Positions 19,065 through 27,008 of a stretch of 27,008 nucleotides of DNA are shown here, one piece after another (the first letter of the stretch is position 1; each line of letters begins with the position of its first letter). The position numbers and the translations under genes are program-made. Below the pieces are notes generated by a model that searched no databases, was not told where the DNA came from, and was given only the letters and a program-made list of their open reading frames with translations. Source of the stretch: Phaeoceros laevis (lineage: Eukaryota; Anthocerotophyta; Anthocerotopsida; Notothyladales); contig JBNGIQ010004227.1 of the NCBI GenBank assembly GCA_049999765.1, positions 1 through 27,008 of the forward strand, read 5' to 3'.

Positions 19065-19651
19065 TCGAAGCAAGATGGCAAATACTCTCTAGTGGTATGT
19101 TTGCCTTTGCCTCGCTGGTCGTGCAGCTTATCATTTAGGACACATTACTTGGATGTCCATGTGGCCTGTCATCCAGGATTTCACCCAGACACCACCTTGC
19201 ACAGATCGTACTGCTCTCCACCCGAAAGTACAGTGGCACATGACCGACCTACTAGTGGCAGTATAACAGCACGATGCGGAGACAGTCGATCCACCTAACA
19301 CGAGGGCAGCTCAGCAGCTGGCCAAGCTGGTGAATATTCCGTGACCCACGCGCCACTGAATGCGAAGCAAAAACTTAACGAGTTACAGCCTTCAGGGGCT
19401 TCAACTGCTGTGGGGCAAAACAAAACTCTCAAGGTACATGCCAAATACTTCCTATCCCTGTACAGCTCCTACGCACATCGCATCCCTAGCAAAATTGATG
19501 TGAACAAAGAGTAGGATCGTTTGTTCAAATGCTGCATATTGATTCCACGGCGTCTTCGAAGAGCTGAACTCTGCAATTCAGCTGGCGGCATGAAAGCCTC
19601 GTCTCTGATTCTTCAACCACCTTGTGCTTTTCCTGGCTAAATTTGAAGTGC
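19065..19651. other. Spacer between the HOZ-like gene and FolD (both minus)
   Basis: This should hold the FolD promoter and the 3' UTR of the HOZ-like gene. I see no clear TATA box, repeat or further gene. Confidence 0.5.
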
Positions 19652-21908
19652 CTACACATGACGTTTAGAGCTCTTATCCAAAACTCTTACAAGAGCTTTT
19701 TGTGCTTGATCCAGAGTCTCCACTGCATTTCGTTCATCAAAAGAAAGCCTCTGGACGTTAAACTGCAGCCAGAAGAATATAGGAACAGTGTCAGGCTGCC
19801 ATCAAGGCACTATCAGATTGCAAAAACTGTTGGCTTTCAAAACACCCTCTTACCTGAGCTCCTTGGCGAACTCGGATGTCGATTCCTTTGCTGTCAATAG
19901 ATATCAGAGCTGCATCATCAACCTCTGACTCCAGCGACAACAGATCCCGTAAAGGCTTTGAGAACTGGGTGTTCAGCTCCTGAGCATGCAAGGCGGAGAT
20001 ATGACGGGTAATCACAACATTTACGATGGCAGATGACTGGTCAAATTGACGAGGTGTGATCATTATCTTCTGAGCTCAGAGCCTCTTTAGTATTTGTGTT
20101 GCAGTGGGCACAGACCTGCAGTGTTCTTTCTTCTATGACATCAAAATGCCTGGAGGATGAACCGACCTGCAGTGTTCTTTCCCCATCCGTAGTGGCAATA
20201 TGATCTGGAGCTGCATTTTGATACTCCTTCACATCAACCCATGCTACCGTGCCAAATCCTCCGACAAAGTAGATGTCACTGCCCCAGGAAAAGCTGGTGA
20301 GTTTGTGATTCCACCTTGTGAAGTGTATGAAATAGAAGTAGACAAGAATTATGGCAATGAACACCCACCTGATTGATTCCATCCGATAGTAGTAAAAATT
20401 TCCCCAGCGTTGTGATGCTCCATGTTGATGTTTGGCTGTGAAATACTTGTGAGCCCTCTCCTGCAATTGTTACCAGAGAAAAGCCTCCCTGGCTGAGCTG
20501 CCCGATGAAATGGTGACTTAGCCTAACAAAGTATCTTGAAACTCCAGTGCAGTCAGATGGAAGCAAGAGATTCACGGCAAGAGAAAGCACCTGTTCCTCT
20601 GGGGGTAAAGGATAGACATCTCCAAAGAGGGTAACCCTTGCATTTGCCAGTCCACTCCATCCTGGCATCTGCAGCATCACCCCAAGGGTGGTTGATTATT
20701 ATGAAACACTGCCACTGCTATTCACGAATGCAAATCAGAGCAACAAAAGAAAGTCAATATTCACGTATTTAATGGCGAATTACCTGGACGACAAGGGTGA
20801 CGCGAGGATCTGCAAGCAAGTTCCTGGTGTGGATAGCTAGAGGCGACAGGTAAAAGAGAGGGTCTGTCTCGATAAAAATATGCAGTTAGATCTCCCGACG
20901 GAGACAAATTACAAACAACTGAGCAGGACCAGATTTTATGAGGAAAAACCAAATGGTGCCTAGCTGGATCTGGGACCTTACGTCCAGTTGGGTCAGTGGC
21001 AAAGTCAACAAGAGAACCAAACGGATATCCTCGGCGGCGATGGTGCATTCTAGACATTATGGTACAGAGATGAGCATAACGAGCCTGCACCCAACAAGCA
21101 AGAATCAGCCAAAACCTCACAGACTTGTTTGGCTCTCTGCAATAGATCTAGATTCCTCATCTAGCCAAAGAGCTGCAATAGCTTCATATTTCAGCTACCA
21201 ATAGCAAACCTGCTCAATTAGGTTTCGAACAGCCACTGACGGATGAGGGAGATCATGGGAGGACGTTGCACTTTGAACACCACCAGTAATGGGAGTACGA
21301 CGAAGCCCAGCACGGTTACTTTTTTCTCCTGCACGAGCTGATGGACCTACTGTAGGAGAAGACGATCCTCCATCTACAGCTGCTTGACTGGAAACCGGCC
21401 CTGCCTTGACCTGCATTGCCCAAGGACCAGTCGCAAATTTTTCATATCTCACCAGAATCAAATGCCATAGAAATTCCATAGACCCTACTTTGGCACCAAT
21501 TCACATCAGCTCTCGAAGGTAAACCTTGACGGGCGGCGGAGAAAATAGAGCTGCCCCGTTGTCAGAGCTGGGGCCAGGCATCTCCTCCCGCACCTCCTCT
21601 TCCTTCTTTTCGCAAGTGATCAATCCTCCACTGTCTGCACCAAATCTGGAATTGCTGCCAAATTGCAAATTCTTTGAGAAGAAGTTCCAGAATCCCCGAC
21701 ACCGCAAGTCCCCATATGAGCCTGAACTGGTGATTCGGCGACTGACCACCACCCCGTGGTTGCAAAGCGAGGATGGAAATCCCGAGTGGCTGCATCCTGC
21801 AGCCTCGAAACCAGAGGCGAAGGCCAACGGCCCATCAGGTCCAGCACAACTGGGAACCCTCACCGGTGCAATCGCGCACTGCGCCGGCCTTGCAAAGGAC
21901 AAGTCCAT
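19652..21908 (-). CDS. HOZ: Plastid-type FMN-binding split-barrel / DUF2470 protein, HOZ-like (cf. Arabidopsis At3g03890)
   Basis: There are nine exons on the minus strand: 21908-21525, 21410-21210, 21084-20982, 20863-20784, 20668-20591, 20460-20369, 20278-20167, 19979-19854 and 19762-19652. All are GT-AG with matching phases, giving 428 aa. Residues 1 to about 60 are rich in Ser, Gly and Arg, fitting a plastid transit peptide. The split-barrel part starts at PHPSVAVRNLIEQARYAHLCTIMSR-like text and contains GYPFGSLVDFATD, SPLAIHTRNLL, GWSGLANARVTLFGDVYPLP, AKHQHG and IYFVGGFGTVAWV. The C-terminal part has LNTQFSKPLRDLL, EVDDAALISIDSKGIDIR and a short tail (FNVQRLSF...). These match the plant HOZ/HugZ-related proteins that I recall, which are linked to heme in plastids. 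The catalytic role is family knowledge, not shown here. Exon 7 has two possible donors (20167 or 20116), the second adding 17 residues in frame. Confidence 0.9.
20113..20181 (-). repeat. Duplicated 18-nt exon end carrying two 5' splice sites
   Basis: The 18-mer gaaagaacactgcaggtc (minus strand) occurs exactly at 20181-20164 and at 20130-20113, 51 bp apart. Each copy contains a complete exon end plus donor (ctgcag/gtc). The interval is open in the coding frame, so either donor joins exon 8 without shifting the frame. Confidence 0.9.
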
Positions 21909-23002
21909 TCGTCGTTGCTACCCTGTGCAACTCTTACTGTGCTATTCAAGCTGGAGCGGTGTGGAGACCCCGCTTCAGCGCTTCTAGCTAATCTTGCATA
22001 GCAAAGCAGCTCCGCATATGACTGAAAGGCCGACGCGCTGTCCACACTCCATAGCCACCAACAGGACAATCCTTCGATCATTGGGATGTGCCCCCCCGAC
22101 ACAGTTCCCCGTAGTACAAATTGCCGAATTAACTCCACTCTCGTCCAACTAAGTTACTTGGATGTTTTATTAGTATGTATAAGTAGGTTTGTGGGTTGTG
22201 GTTTGTTGTTTTTTTTGTGACATTGGCGCTAGTTGTTTGTTGTTTGGCATCCGGGCACAAGAGAGAGTGAGTGTGTGTGTCTGCATGCTTGGCGTGCTTG
22301 GCCTCTGCATCCTGGATATTTAGCAGAGATAAGTTACATCAAACATCAAATAGCTTTGCAGGATGGATGGTCAGGACTACAAATGATGATGAAATTGCTA
22401 CATAGGATCTAGACTCCATCTATCCAACGAGATAAGTTACATCAAACATTGAGAAAAGTTACACCAATGTGTCTGCATGCTCGATTCCCATGTGGCGTCG
22501 GCTAGCATGTACTTTCTGCTACTACTACTACATCAAATAGCTTTGCACCATGGCCGGGACTACATGTGATGGTGAAGTTGCTACATAGGATCTAATAGTA
22601 GTAGTAGTAAGGGGTGGACACGCCGTGTCGACTCCACAACGGGAATCGGGCGCGCTGCCACTTGATAGGCACTCATGGAGATGGTAGTCTATTGACCGCC
22701 TTCTCCATGAGCTGGCAGTTAAACTTGTACATTTGGTATTTATTATTTCACCGGGTGCTTGAAGAAAATGAATTGTTATTGAACAGAAATTAATTTCATT
22801 TGGTGCCGCAAGTCCAAACGGTATTTGCTACTTTATGGGAAGTGTGTCCGTTGGTAATTCAACGCAAGTTAACCCCATTTCGTGTATCACATGTCGAAAT
22901 GGTATTTCATAATGTATGGAAAGTATGTCGGGGGAAGGTATTTAACTCCGTTCCGCGTAACTAGCTCCTTTCCCCCTTGCACAAGCCGTTCAACCCGCCT
23001 AA
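21909..23002. other. Intergenic stretch with dispersed short repeats
   Basis: There is no gene. The first ~200 bp should be the HOZ-like promoter. A diverged direct repeat of about 65 bp lies at 22345-22412 and 22530-22592 (catcaaatagctttgca ... attgctacataggatcta). The word gataagttacatcaaacat occurs at about 22328 and 22431. The second repeat copy is flanked by tactactactac and gtagtagtagta (22521-22616), an inverted pair. A T/G-rich run covers 22165-22250. Confidence 0.55.
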
Positions 23003-23295
23003 CTAGCTCACCTCCGCTTGCTTTTTGAGCTCGTCGAGTCTGTTTGCCAGTTCCGTGACATACTTCCCCAGTGTCAGCTGGTCGGTAGTGGTCATCAACT
23101 GCCTGAGATGGCGCACTGAATTGGTTAATTGGCCATACTAGTGCCGAATGTCTGCCATAGCCGAGCACGATAGCAAGAGATGTGCTTCATCATCCACTTC
23201 TCCTGACATACATCTCAAGCACACCCTGTCCTCCCTCGCCAAGAGACCTCTATCTGCAAGAATTCTTAAGAGTCTAGATGGCACACAAAATTCGC
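23003..23295 (-). mobile_element. LINE remnant: zinc-binding C-terminus of reverse transcriptase (zf-RVT type)
   Basis: On the minus strand from about 23295 the frame reads through PSRLLRILADRG, REDRVCLRCMSGEVDDEAHLLLSC and on to ELANRLDELKKQAE before a stop at 23005-23003. One internal TAG lies near 23140. The C-x2-C...H-x4-C arrangement with an acidic VDDEAH core is typical of the zinc-binding tail of LINE-type reverse transcriptases (C..C....E.E.H.L..C). No polymerase domain is present upstream, so this is a 5'-truncated, decayed copy. The assignment rests on a short motif. Confidence 0.5.
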
Positions 23296-23445
23296 TAAGA
23301 GTCTAGATGGCACACAAAATATTGCACATACACAAAATATTGCATAGGAGTAGTTCCATCACATTAGTTCCATGTTAGTAGTTCTCTGTTCCTGAGCCTA
23401 AAAGCTTAGTTCTATGTTAGTAGTTCTTTGTTCGTAAGCTTAAAA
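23267..23445. repeat. Two short tandem duplications
   Basis: The 29-bp unit taagagtctagatggcacacaaaa... is repeated at 23267-23295 and 23296-23324, so it duplicates a few codons of the LINE remnant. A second pair of about 42 bp follows (23364-23405 and 23406-23445, ttagttc.atgttagtagttct.tgttc). Confidence 0.85.
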
Positions 23446-23686
23446 AAAAAGTCTTGCCATTTTCACTTTGCTCAACTCTAAGGAGTGGACTACTAGTTCT
23501 TTGGATCTTCAGAGTGACATCTATAGTAAATCCTATAAAATTGGTGTGAAGAAGTCAATCCTTAACCCTGGTCTATTGCTTTTATATGAAGAGACCTTGA
23601 GCATGTTATGCTGAAAGTCACTCCGGCTTCGGGCTGCCTTTCTAAGAGCCGCTTCGCACTGGCCTTCATCGTAGGGATGTCTTAAA

Positions 23687-23703
23687 GGAGCCTTTAAGGC
23701 TCC
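23687..23703. repeat. 17-bp perfect palindrome amid repeated 'ttcgcac' words
   Basis: Ggagcctttaaggctcc has 8-bp arms around one central T. The flanks carry related words, gagccgcttcgcactggcc (about 23646), ggagctcgttcgcactgcgcc (about 23709) and ggagagctttttcgcac (about 23750). This looks like the end of a DNA transposon, but no matching right end was found in the window. Confidence 0.5.
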
Positions 23704-23871
23704 AGTAAAGGAGCTCGTTCGCACTGCGCCAGTTAGAGTCTACGATAACGGAGAGCTTTTTCGCACATATTTTTGGTAGTTAGAATGAAATGGCGTGCCC
23801 ATGAGCTGCCGGCCCGGGGAAAACTGGCTGCCGACCGATCTCATCATCTCCCTCTCTTGCTCAATTGCTTC

Positions 23872-24004
23872 AGCTGCTTGGAATCGCACCAGCTGCTTTG
23901 AATCGCACCAGCTACCTGGAATCGCACCAGCTGCATGAAATCGCACCAGCTGCCTGGAATCGCACCAACTGCCTGAAATCGCACTAGCTGCATGAAATCG
24001 CACC
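23872..24004. repeat. 19-bp minisatellite, seven units
   Basis: Seven contiguous units of agctgc.tg.aatcgcacc run from 23872 to 24004 with one to four differences between units and no length change. The array lies about 100 bp upstream of the Harbinger transposase start. Confidence 0.95.
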
Positions 24005-24107
24005 CTGTGGCGGTGCTTGCTCTGGCTGTCAATCGGTTTGTTGTCTCTCGTTGCTTCATTAGGCATGATTGTTCAATCCAGGTAGCTCAAGTGGCAAGAA
24101 AACCCTC

Positions 24108-25436
24108 ATGGATCGTGACAAGCTGGTCCTTCAGGTGGCGGTACAGGGGTTTCAAGAATTCCCAGAACTCTTTGAGGAAGATTCATCTGAGGGGACTGAT
24201 CTTGAAGGATCATCATCAGATGATGAGGATGATGACGGTGCAAGAATTTTACTAGTAGGCACAAATCTAGTTCATGTTGCCAGTGTTCTTGCTGAAATCG
24301 GTGGAGAGAAAACAGGGTGGTATGTTAGGCCTCGGAACACTCCATGGGTTACTCGCTTTCTCTTTCAGGTATTTGACGACAAAGAGTGGCATGATACTCT
24401 ACAGATGACCCGATCCACCTTTATGAGCCTGTGCAGATTGTTAGGGCCGAGCTTTACGAAGCAAGACACCAACCGGAAGAAAGCTGTGGAGCCTTCAGGT
24501 TGGCTTCTGCTCTGTTCAAGCTAGCCACAGGGTCCGATTATCACATTGTGTCTCATATGTAAACTTGGAATTGGTGAAAGCACTTGCTATGATGTGCTAA
24601 GAGAGGTAGTGTCTTCTATTCTCAAAGTACTACAGCCAATCTACTTAACTTGGCCAACATGCGATGACATGGTTCAGGTTATGAGAGGATTTCAGGGAAT
24701 CTGTGGTCTAAGAAATTGTCAAGGAGCAATAGATGGCTGCCATATTTATGTTGAGAAACCCAGAAGTGTCCATACAGCAGATTACTTCAACAGGAAAGCC
24801 AGTTACAGCATATTGTTACAAGCCGTATGTGACAGCAAACACAAGTTTATGGATGTTTGTGTCGGTTATCCAGGTTCCATGAATGATGCTCGTGTTGTAC
24901 GAAGGTCTCAATTGTACAGACAAGCTACAGATATGAGGAAGTTAAATAACTGTGTGGTGACATTCAACTCTGGAGAAAGTCTAAGGCCATACCTGCTTGG
25001 GGACTCTGCTTACCCGTTGCTTTCTTGGATGATGAAACCATTTAGCAGGCAGAGAAGAACCCTCAGCTATGGCCAATTTCTTTATAATTCCAGCCATGTG
25101 AAAGGAAGAACTATGATTGAGAGTAGCTTTGGAATTCTAAAAGAAACTTTCCATGAGCTAGCAAGTGAGAGTAAATTACAAGTGGATTTTGTTCCAGTTG
25201 TGGTATTAGCTTGCTATGTCATATGCAACTTTCTCCTGGACCACAACGAAGTGAATGTACAAGAAATTATGGAGAGACTCAGAATCTTGAAAGAACAAGG
25301 TGGTCAAAATGCACATAATGAAGATGGCGAGGAGGAGGATGAAGAGAGTGAATTTTCCTTTGAAGAAAGTGGCAAATCATGCAGAAGTGCTTTAATGAAT
25401 TTTCTTGTCAAGATTCAGGAGTTAGCCAATGCATAA
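24108..25436 (+). pseudogene. PIF/Harbinger transposase (HARBI1-like, DDE_4), frameshifted
   Basis: This starts at ATG 24108 with an acidic N-terminal region (Glu/Asp/Ser-rich, residues about 16-45), then a WYVRPRNTPWV...F..EWHDTLQMTRSTFMSLC block typical of plant Harbinger transposases. The frame breaks near 24505, continues in another frame through SALFKLATGSDYHIVSHM, and breaks again near 24560. The remaining 296 codons are open to 25436. All three catalytic acids are present: D in GAIDGCHI (codon at 24732), D in GYPGSMNDARV (24885) and E in RTMIESSFGILK (25119). Two frameshifts make it non-functional as it stands, unless an unusual intron removes them; I found no convincing one. The C-terminus has a long acidic stretch. 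The high level of conservation implies a fairly recent copy. Confidence 0.85.
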
Positions 25437-25683
25437 CACATGTTCACAAATCTTTTCAGAAGATCAACTATAACAGTGGGTGCTCAGTCCCCTTGTTTGA
25501 GTGTTGATAGATGTCTGGCAGCAAACTAACTTAGTTATGTTGCCTGATTATAGGTTGGAGAGAGCGAAAATATAAAGCCCAGTGAGAGGTTACCACTGTA
25601 AGTGGACAAAGCATCTATGTTTCTTAAGTAGCTTGCTACGATAACAGTCAAAATGTAGCACATGAAAATTCATCAGCGCTGTT

Positions 25684-25786
25684 CATTTACAATTGCTTTT
25701 GACTCACTTGAATGCAAGTTGAGTTCTTTGAGTCGCATAATGAGCACATAGCATACTGACAAGCATTTACAATTGCTTTTCACTCA
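25684..25786. repeat. 23-bp direct repeat between the facing Harbinger ORFs
   Basis: Catttacaattgctttt.actca occurs at 25684-25706 and 25764-25786, with one mismatch. The second copy covers the stop codon of the minus-strand ORF. Confidence 0.85.
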
Positions 25787-26132
25787 TTATGTGTGCTTCC
25801 CGCTTCCAGGTAACTGCCTGATAGCATCTATGTACTCCTTCCTGTCCTGATCTCTTGGCAATTTTGCGATTCTCTTCCCTTTCTCTCTGAAAAGCGAGCA
25901 CTTCTTCCATGTGCTGAATTTTTCTTTTGTTCTTCTCATCAGCATCTTTTGGGCACCATTCCTTGAATGTAATATCGTTCTGTTGTAACTCTTTAATAAG
26001 GACAGTTATGACATGATTGTTTCTCTTCTTTCTCTTGCCACTTGAATGCTTTTCTTTGTCACGTGGAACATCATTAGTCTCATCATTTCCCAAGGCCTCA
26101 AGATCAATTATTGTGCCATTAGTGCCTGTCAT
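25767..26132 (-). CDS. Basic coiled-coil ORF, possible Myb/trihelix-like partner protein of the Harbinger element (C-terminal part)
   Basis: This is a 121-aa frame from ATG at 26132. It has an acidic IDLEALGNDETND segment, a lysine-rich KRKKRNN patch, then a charged helix-forming stretch (EEVLAFQREREENRK). Autonomous PIF/Harbinger elements carry a second gene for a Myb/SANT or trihelix-like protein, often convergent to the transposase, and this ORF faces the transposase 330 bp away. The layout resembles the C-terminal tail of such proteins. The DNA-binding domain itself is not visible, and upstream exons may lie in 26133-27008. Assignment is by context and composition only. Confidence 0.4.
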   Translation of the reverse strand: MTGTNGTIIDLEALGNDETNDVPRDKEKHSSGKRKKRNNHVITVLIKELQQNDITFKEWCPKDADEKNKRKIQHMEEVLAFQREREENRKIAKRSGQEGVHRCYQAVTWKREAHIMSEKQL

Positions 26133-27008
26133 GGGAAGTTGTGCATGCGCAAGTCACCATGCGGTGCAGCATAAAGCCAGGGGCATCTTTATTTTTTTAT
26201 TAGTTATCTAGACTTGGGAAGACTTGGACCTAGGACGAAGCTGCGCTCGCAACTTCTAGATGCTAGCCATACATCACTCTAGCAACTCTCCAGGATGTAT
26301 ACTAAAGGCGGTCCTGCAAGGAGGCACCTTAGTTTTGCAATTTCTTTCTTGGTGTTGGTTTTCAGGCGCTGGAATAGCAGCACCTCTACATGTTTGAACT
26401 CTCATGATTTTCTAAGCTACGCCAACCACCTTGAGCTGTGCTTGCATCTAGATTGTTTGCTTGAGTTTGAGTGTGTGGATCGCTGGAGGAAATGAGCTGA
26501 CTCACACGCAATTGCTTTGTGGCCTTGGCATCAAATTGCTAGCACGGCCATGGGACCTTCTAATTGCAAAACTTCTTGCTGCCTTTGTGGCGGCAGGCAC
26601 TTTGGTCGCTTTGGTAGCACCAAAGAATTTGCAAGCATCTTGTCAATGTTTGATTGAGCTTCCTGCTGCAAGTACGCACGCTGGAGGGTTTGGTTGACTT
26701 GACGATTGCGCTTATGCATTCCAGGTTTTGTGACAGTGATCTGATTGTTACGATTGAGTGGTTGAGGTGATCCCAGGCAGCAGGTTGGAATAAATCTCTC
26801 GGACTGGATGGGTTTCATCCTGGAGGAGCTCAAGGAGGCCGGCCGGGATCAGCAAGAGCACAAGTTGTCCGTGGTCGTCTGCCTTTTGGACGCCACGCGC
26901 TGTAGCTCCTTCTCCACTTGGATGGGAAGAACGGCAGTTCTCCCCGGGCGCCACATCCTCTCTGCCTAGGCTCACAATTCCAAGCTGTCTCCCACAATCA
27001 GGATTGCC
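26133..27008. other. Right-end stretch, unassigned
   Basis: No domain is recognised. A minus-strand frame at 26833-26531 is open for 100 codons and is Gln- and Arg-rich with a helix-like HKRNRQVNQTLQRAYLQQEA segment. It could be an upstream exon of the minus-strand ORF at 25767 or chance. The right end of the Harbinger element was not found. Confidence 0.3.

Noticed and set aside
26465-26697. Plus-strand hydrophobic ORF (LLAAFVAAGTLVALVAP) as a membrane protein
   Set aside because: It has no start context, no family resemblance, and a competing minus-strand frame of similar length.
24000-27008. Terminal inverted repeats of the Harbinger element inside the window
   Set aside because: I looked for the complement of the ttcgcac/ggcc left-end words and other 10-bp-plus pairs to the right of 25436 and found none, so no element boundary is claimed.
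1-27008. tRNA, rRNA and CRISPR arrays
   Set aside because: I saw no tRNA B-box with matching arms, no rRNA-like sequence, and no regularly spaced palindromic repeats with unique spacers. The short tandem arrays are contiguous minisatellites.

Overview
The window is nuclear DNA of a land plant, most likely a compact-genome non-seed plant (hornwort, lycophyte or similar; the sequence alone does not settle which). The reasons are GT-AG introns of a uniform 80-200 bp in every multi-exon gene, plant-specific proteins (a ProT-type transporter, a PLS-class pentatricopeptide repeat array, an OSB PDF motif, a plastid HOZ-like protein), CCCTAAA-type telomere-like words, and plant-type DNA transposons.

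Layout, left to right. Positions 1-195 are an inverted copy of 11270-11465, followed by about 2 kb with no gene that I can support. An 8-exon proline/compatible-solute transporter (2348-4703, +) follows, with a strong hairpin just after its stop. Next comes a small tandem family of DUF962/Mpo1-like membrane proteins: a dead 5' fragment, a one-exon copy and a two-exon copy (5102-6898). At 8015-8758 (-) there is a two-exon gene for a secreted protein with four PPSGPS motifs. Three of these match the C-terminal hormone core of IDA peptides in spacing, including the final Asn, so I read it as a multi-copy peptide prohormone. Positions 9.1-10.3 kb hold small tandem repeats and decayed coding-like sequence.

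From 10.4 to 14.1 kb two pentatricopeptide-repeat (PPR) sequences lie head to head, and both are broken. The plus-strand one is read in the same frame as an upstream OSB-type PDF (single-stranded-DNA-binding) motif. A small cysteine-rich secreted peptide gene follows (14492-14752, +). A 1.7-kb element with long terminal inverted repeats occupies 15486-17216.

Two housekeeping genes follow on the minus strand: cytosolic-type FolD, a folate C1 enzyme (17592-19064, 5 exons), and a plastid-targeted HOZ-like split-barrel protein (19652-21908, 9 exons) with a duplicated splice donor. The right end is transposon-rich: a LINE reverse-transcriptase tail remnant, a 19-bp minisatellite, a frameshifted PIF/Harbinger transposase with intact DDE residues, and a facing minus-strand ORF that may be its partner protein.

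The best candidates for something undescribed are the repeated IDA-like prohormone, the PDF-PPR fusion, the hairpin in the transporter's 3' UTR and the duplicated splice donor in the HOZ-like gene.
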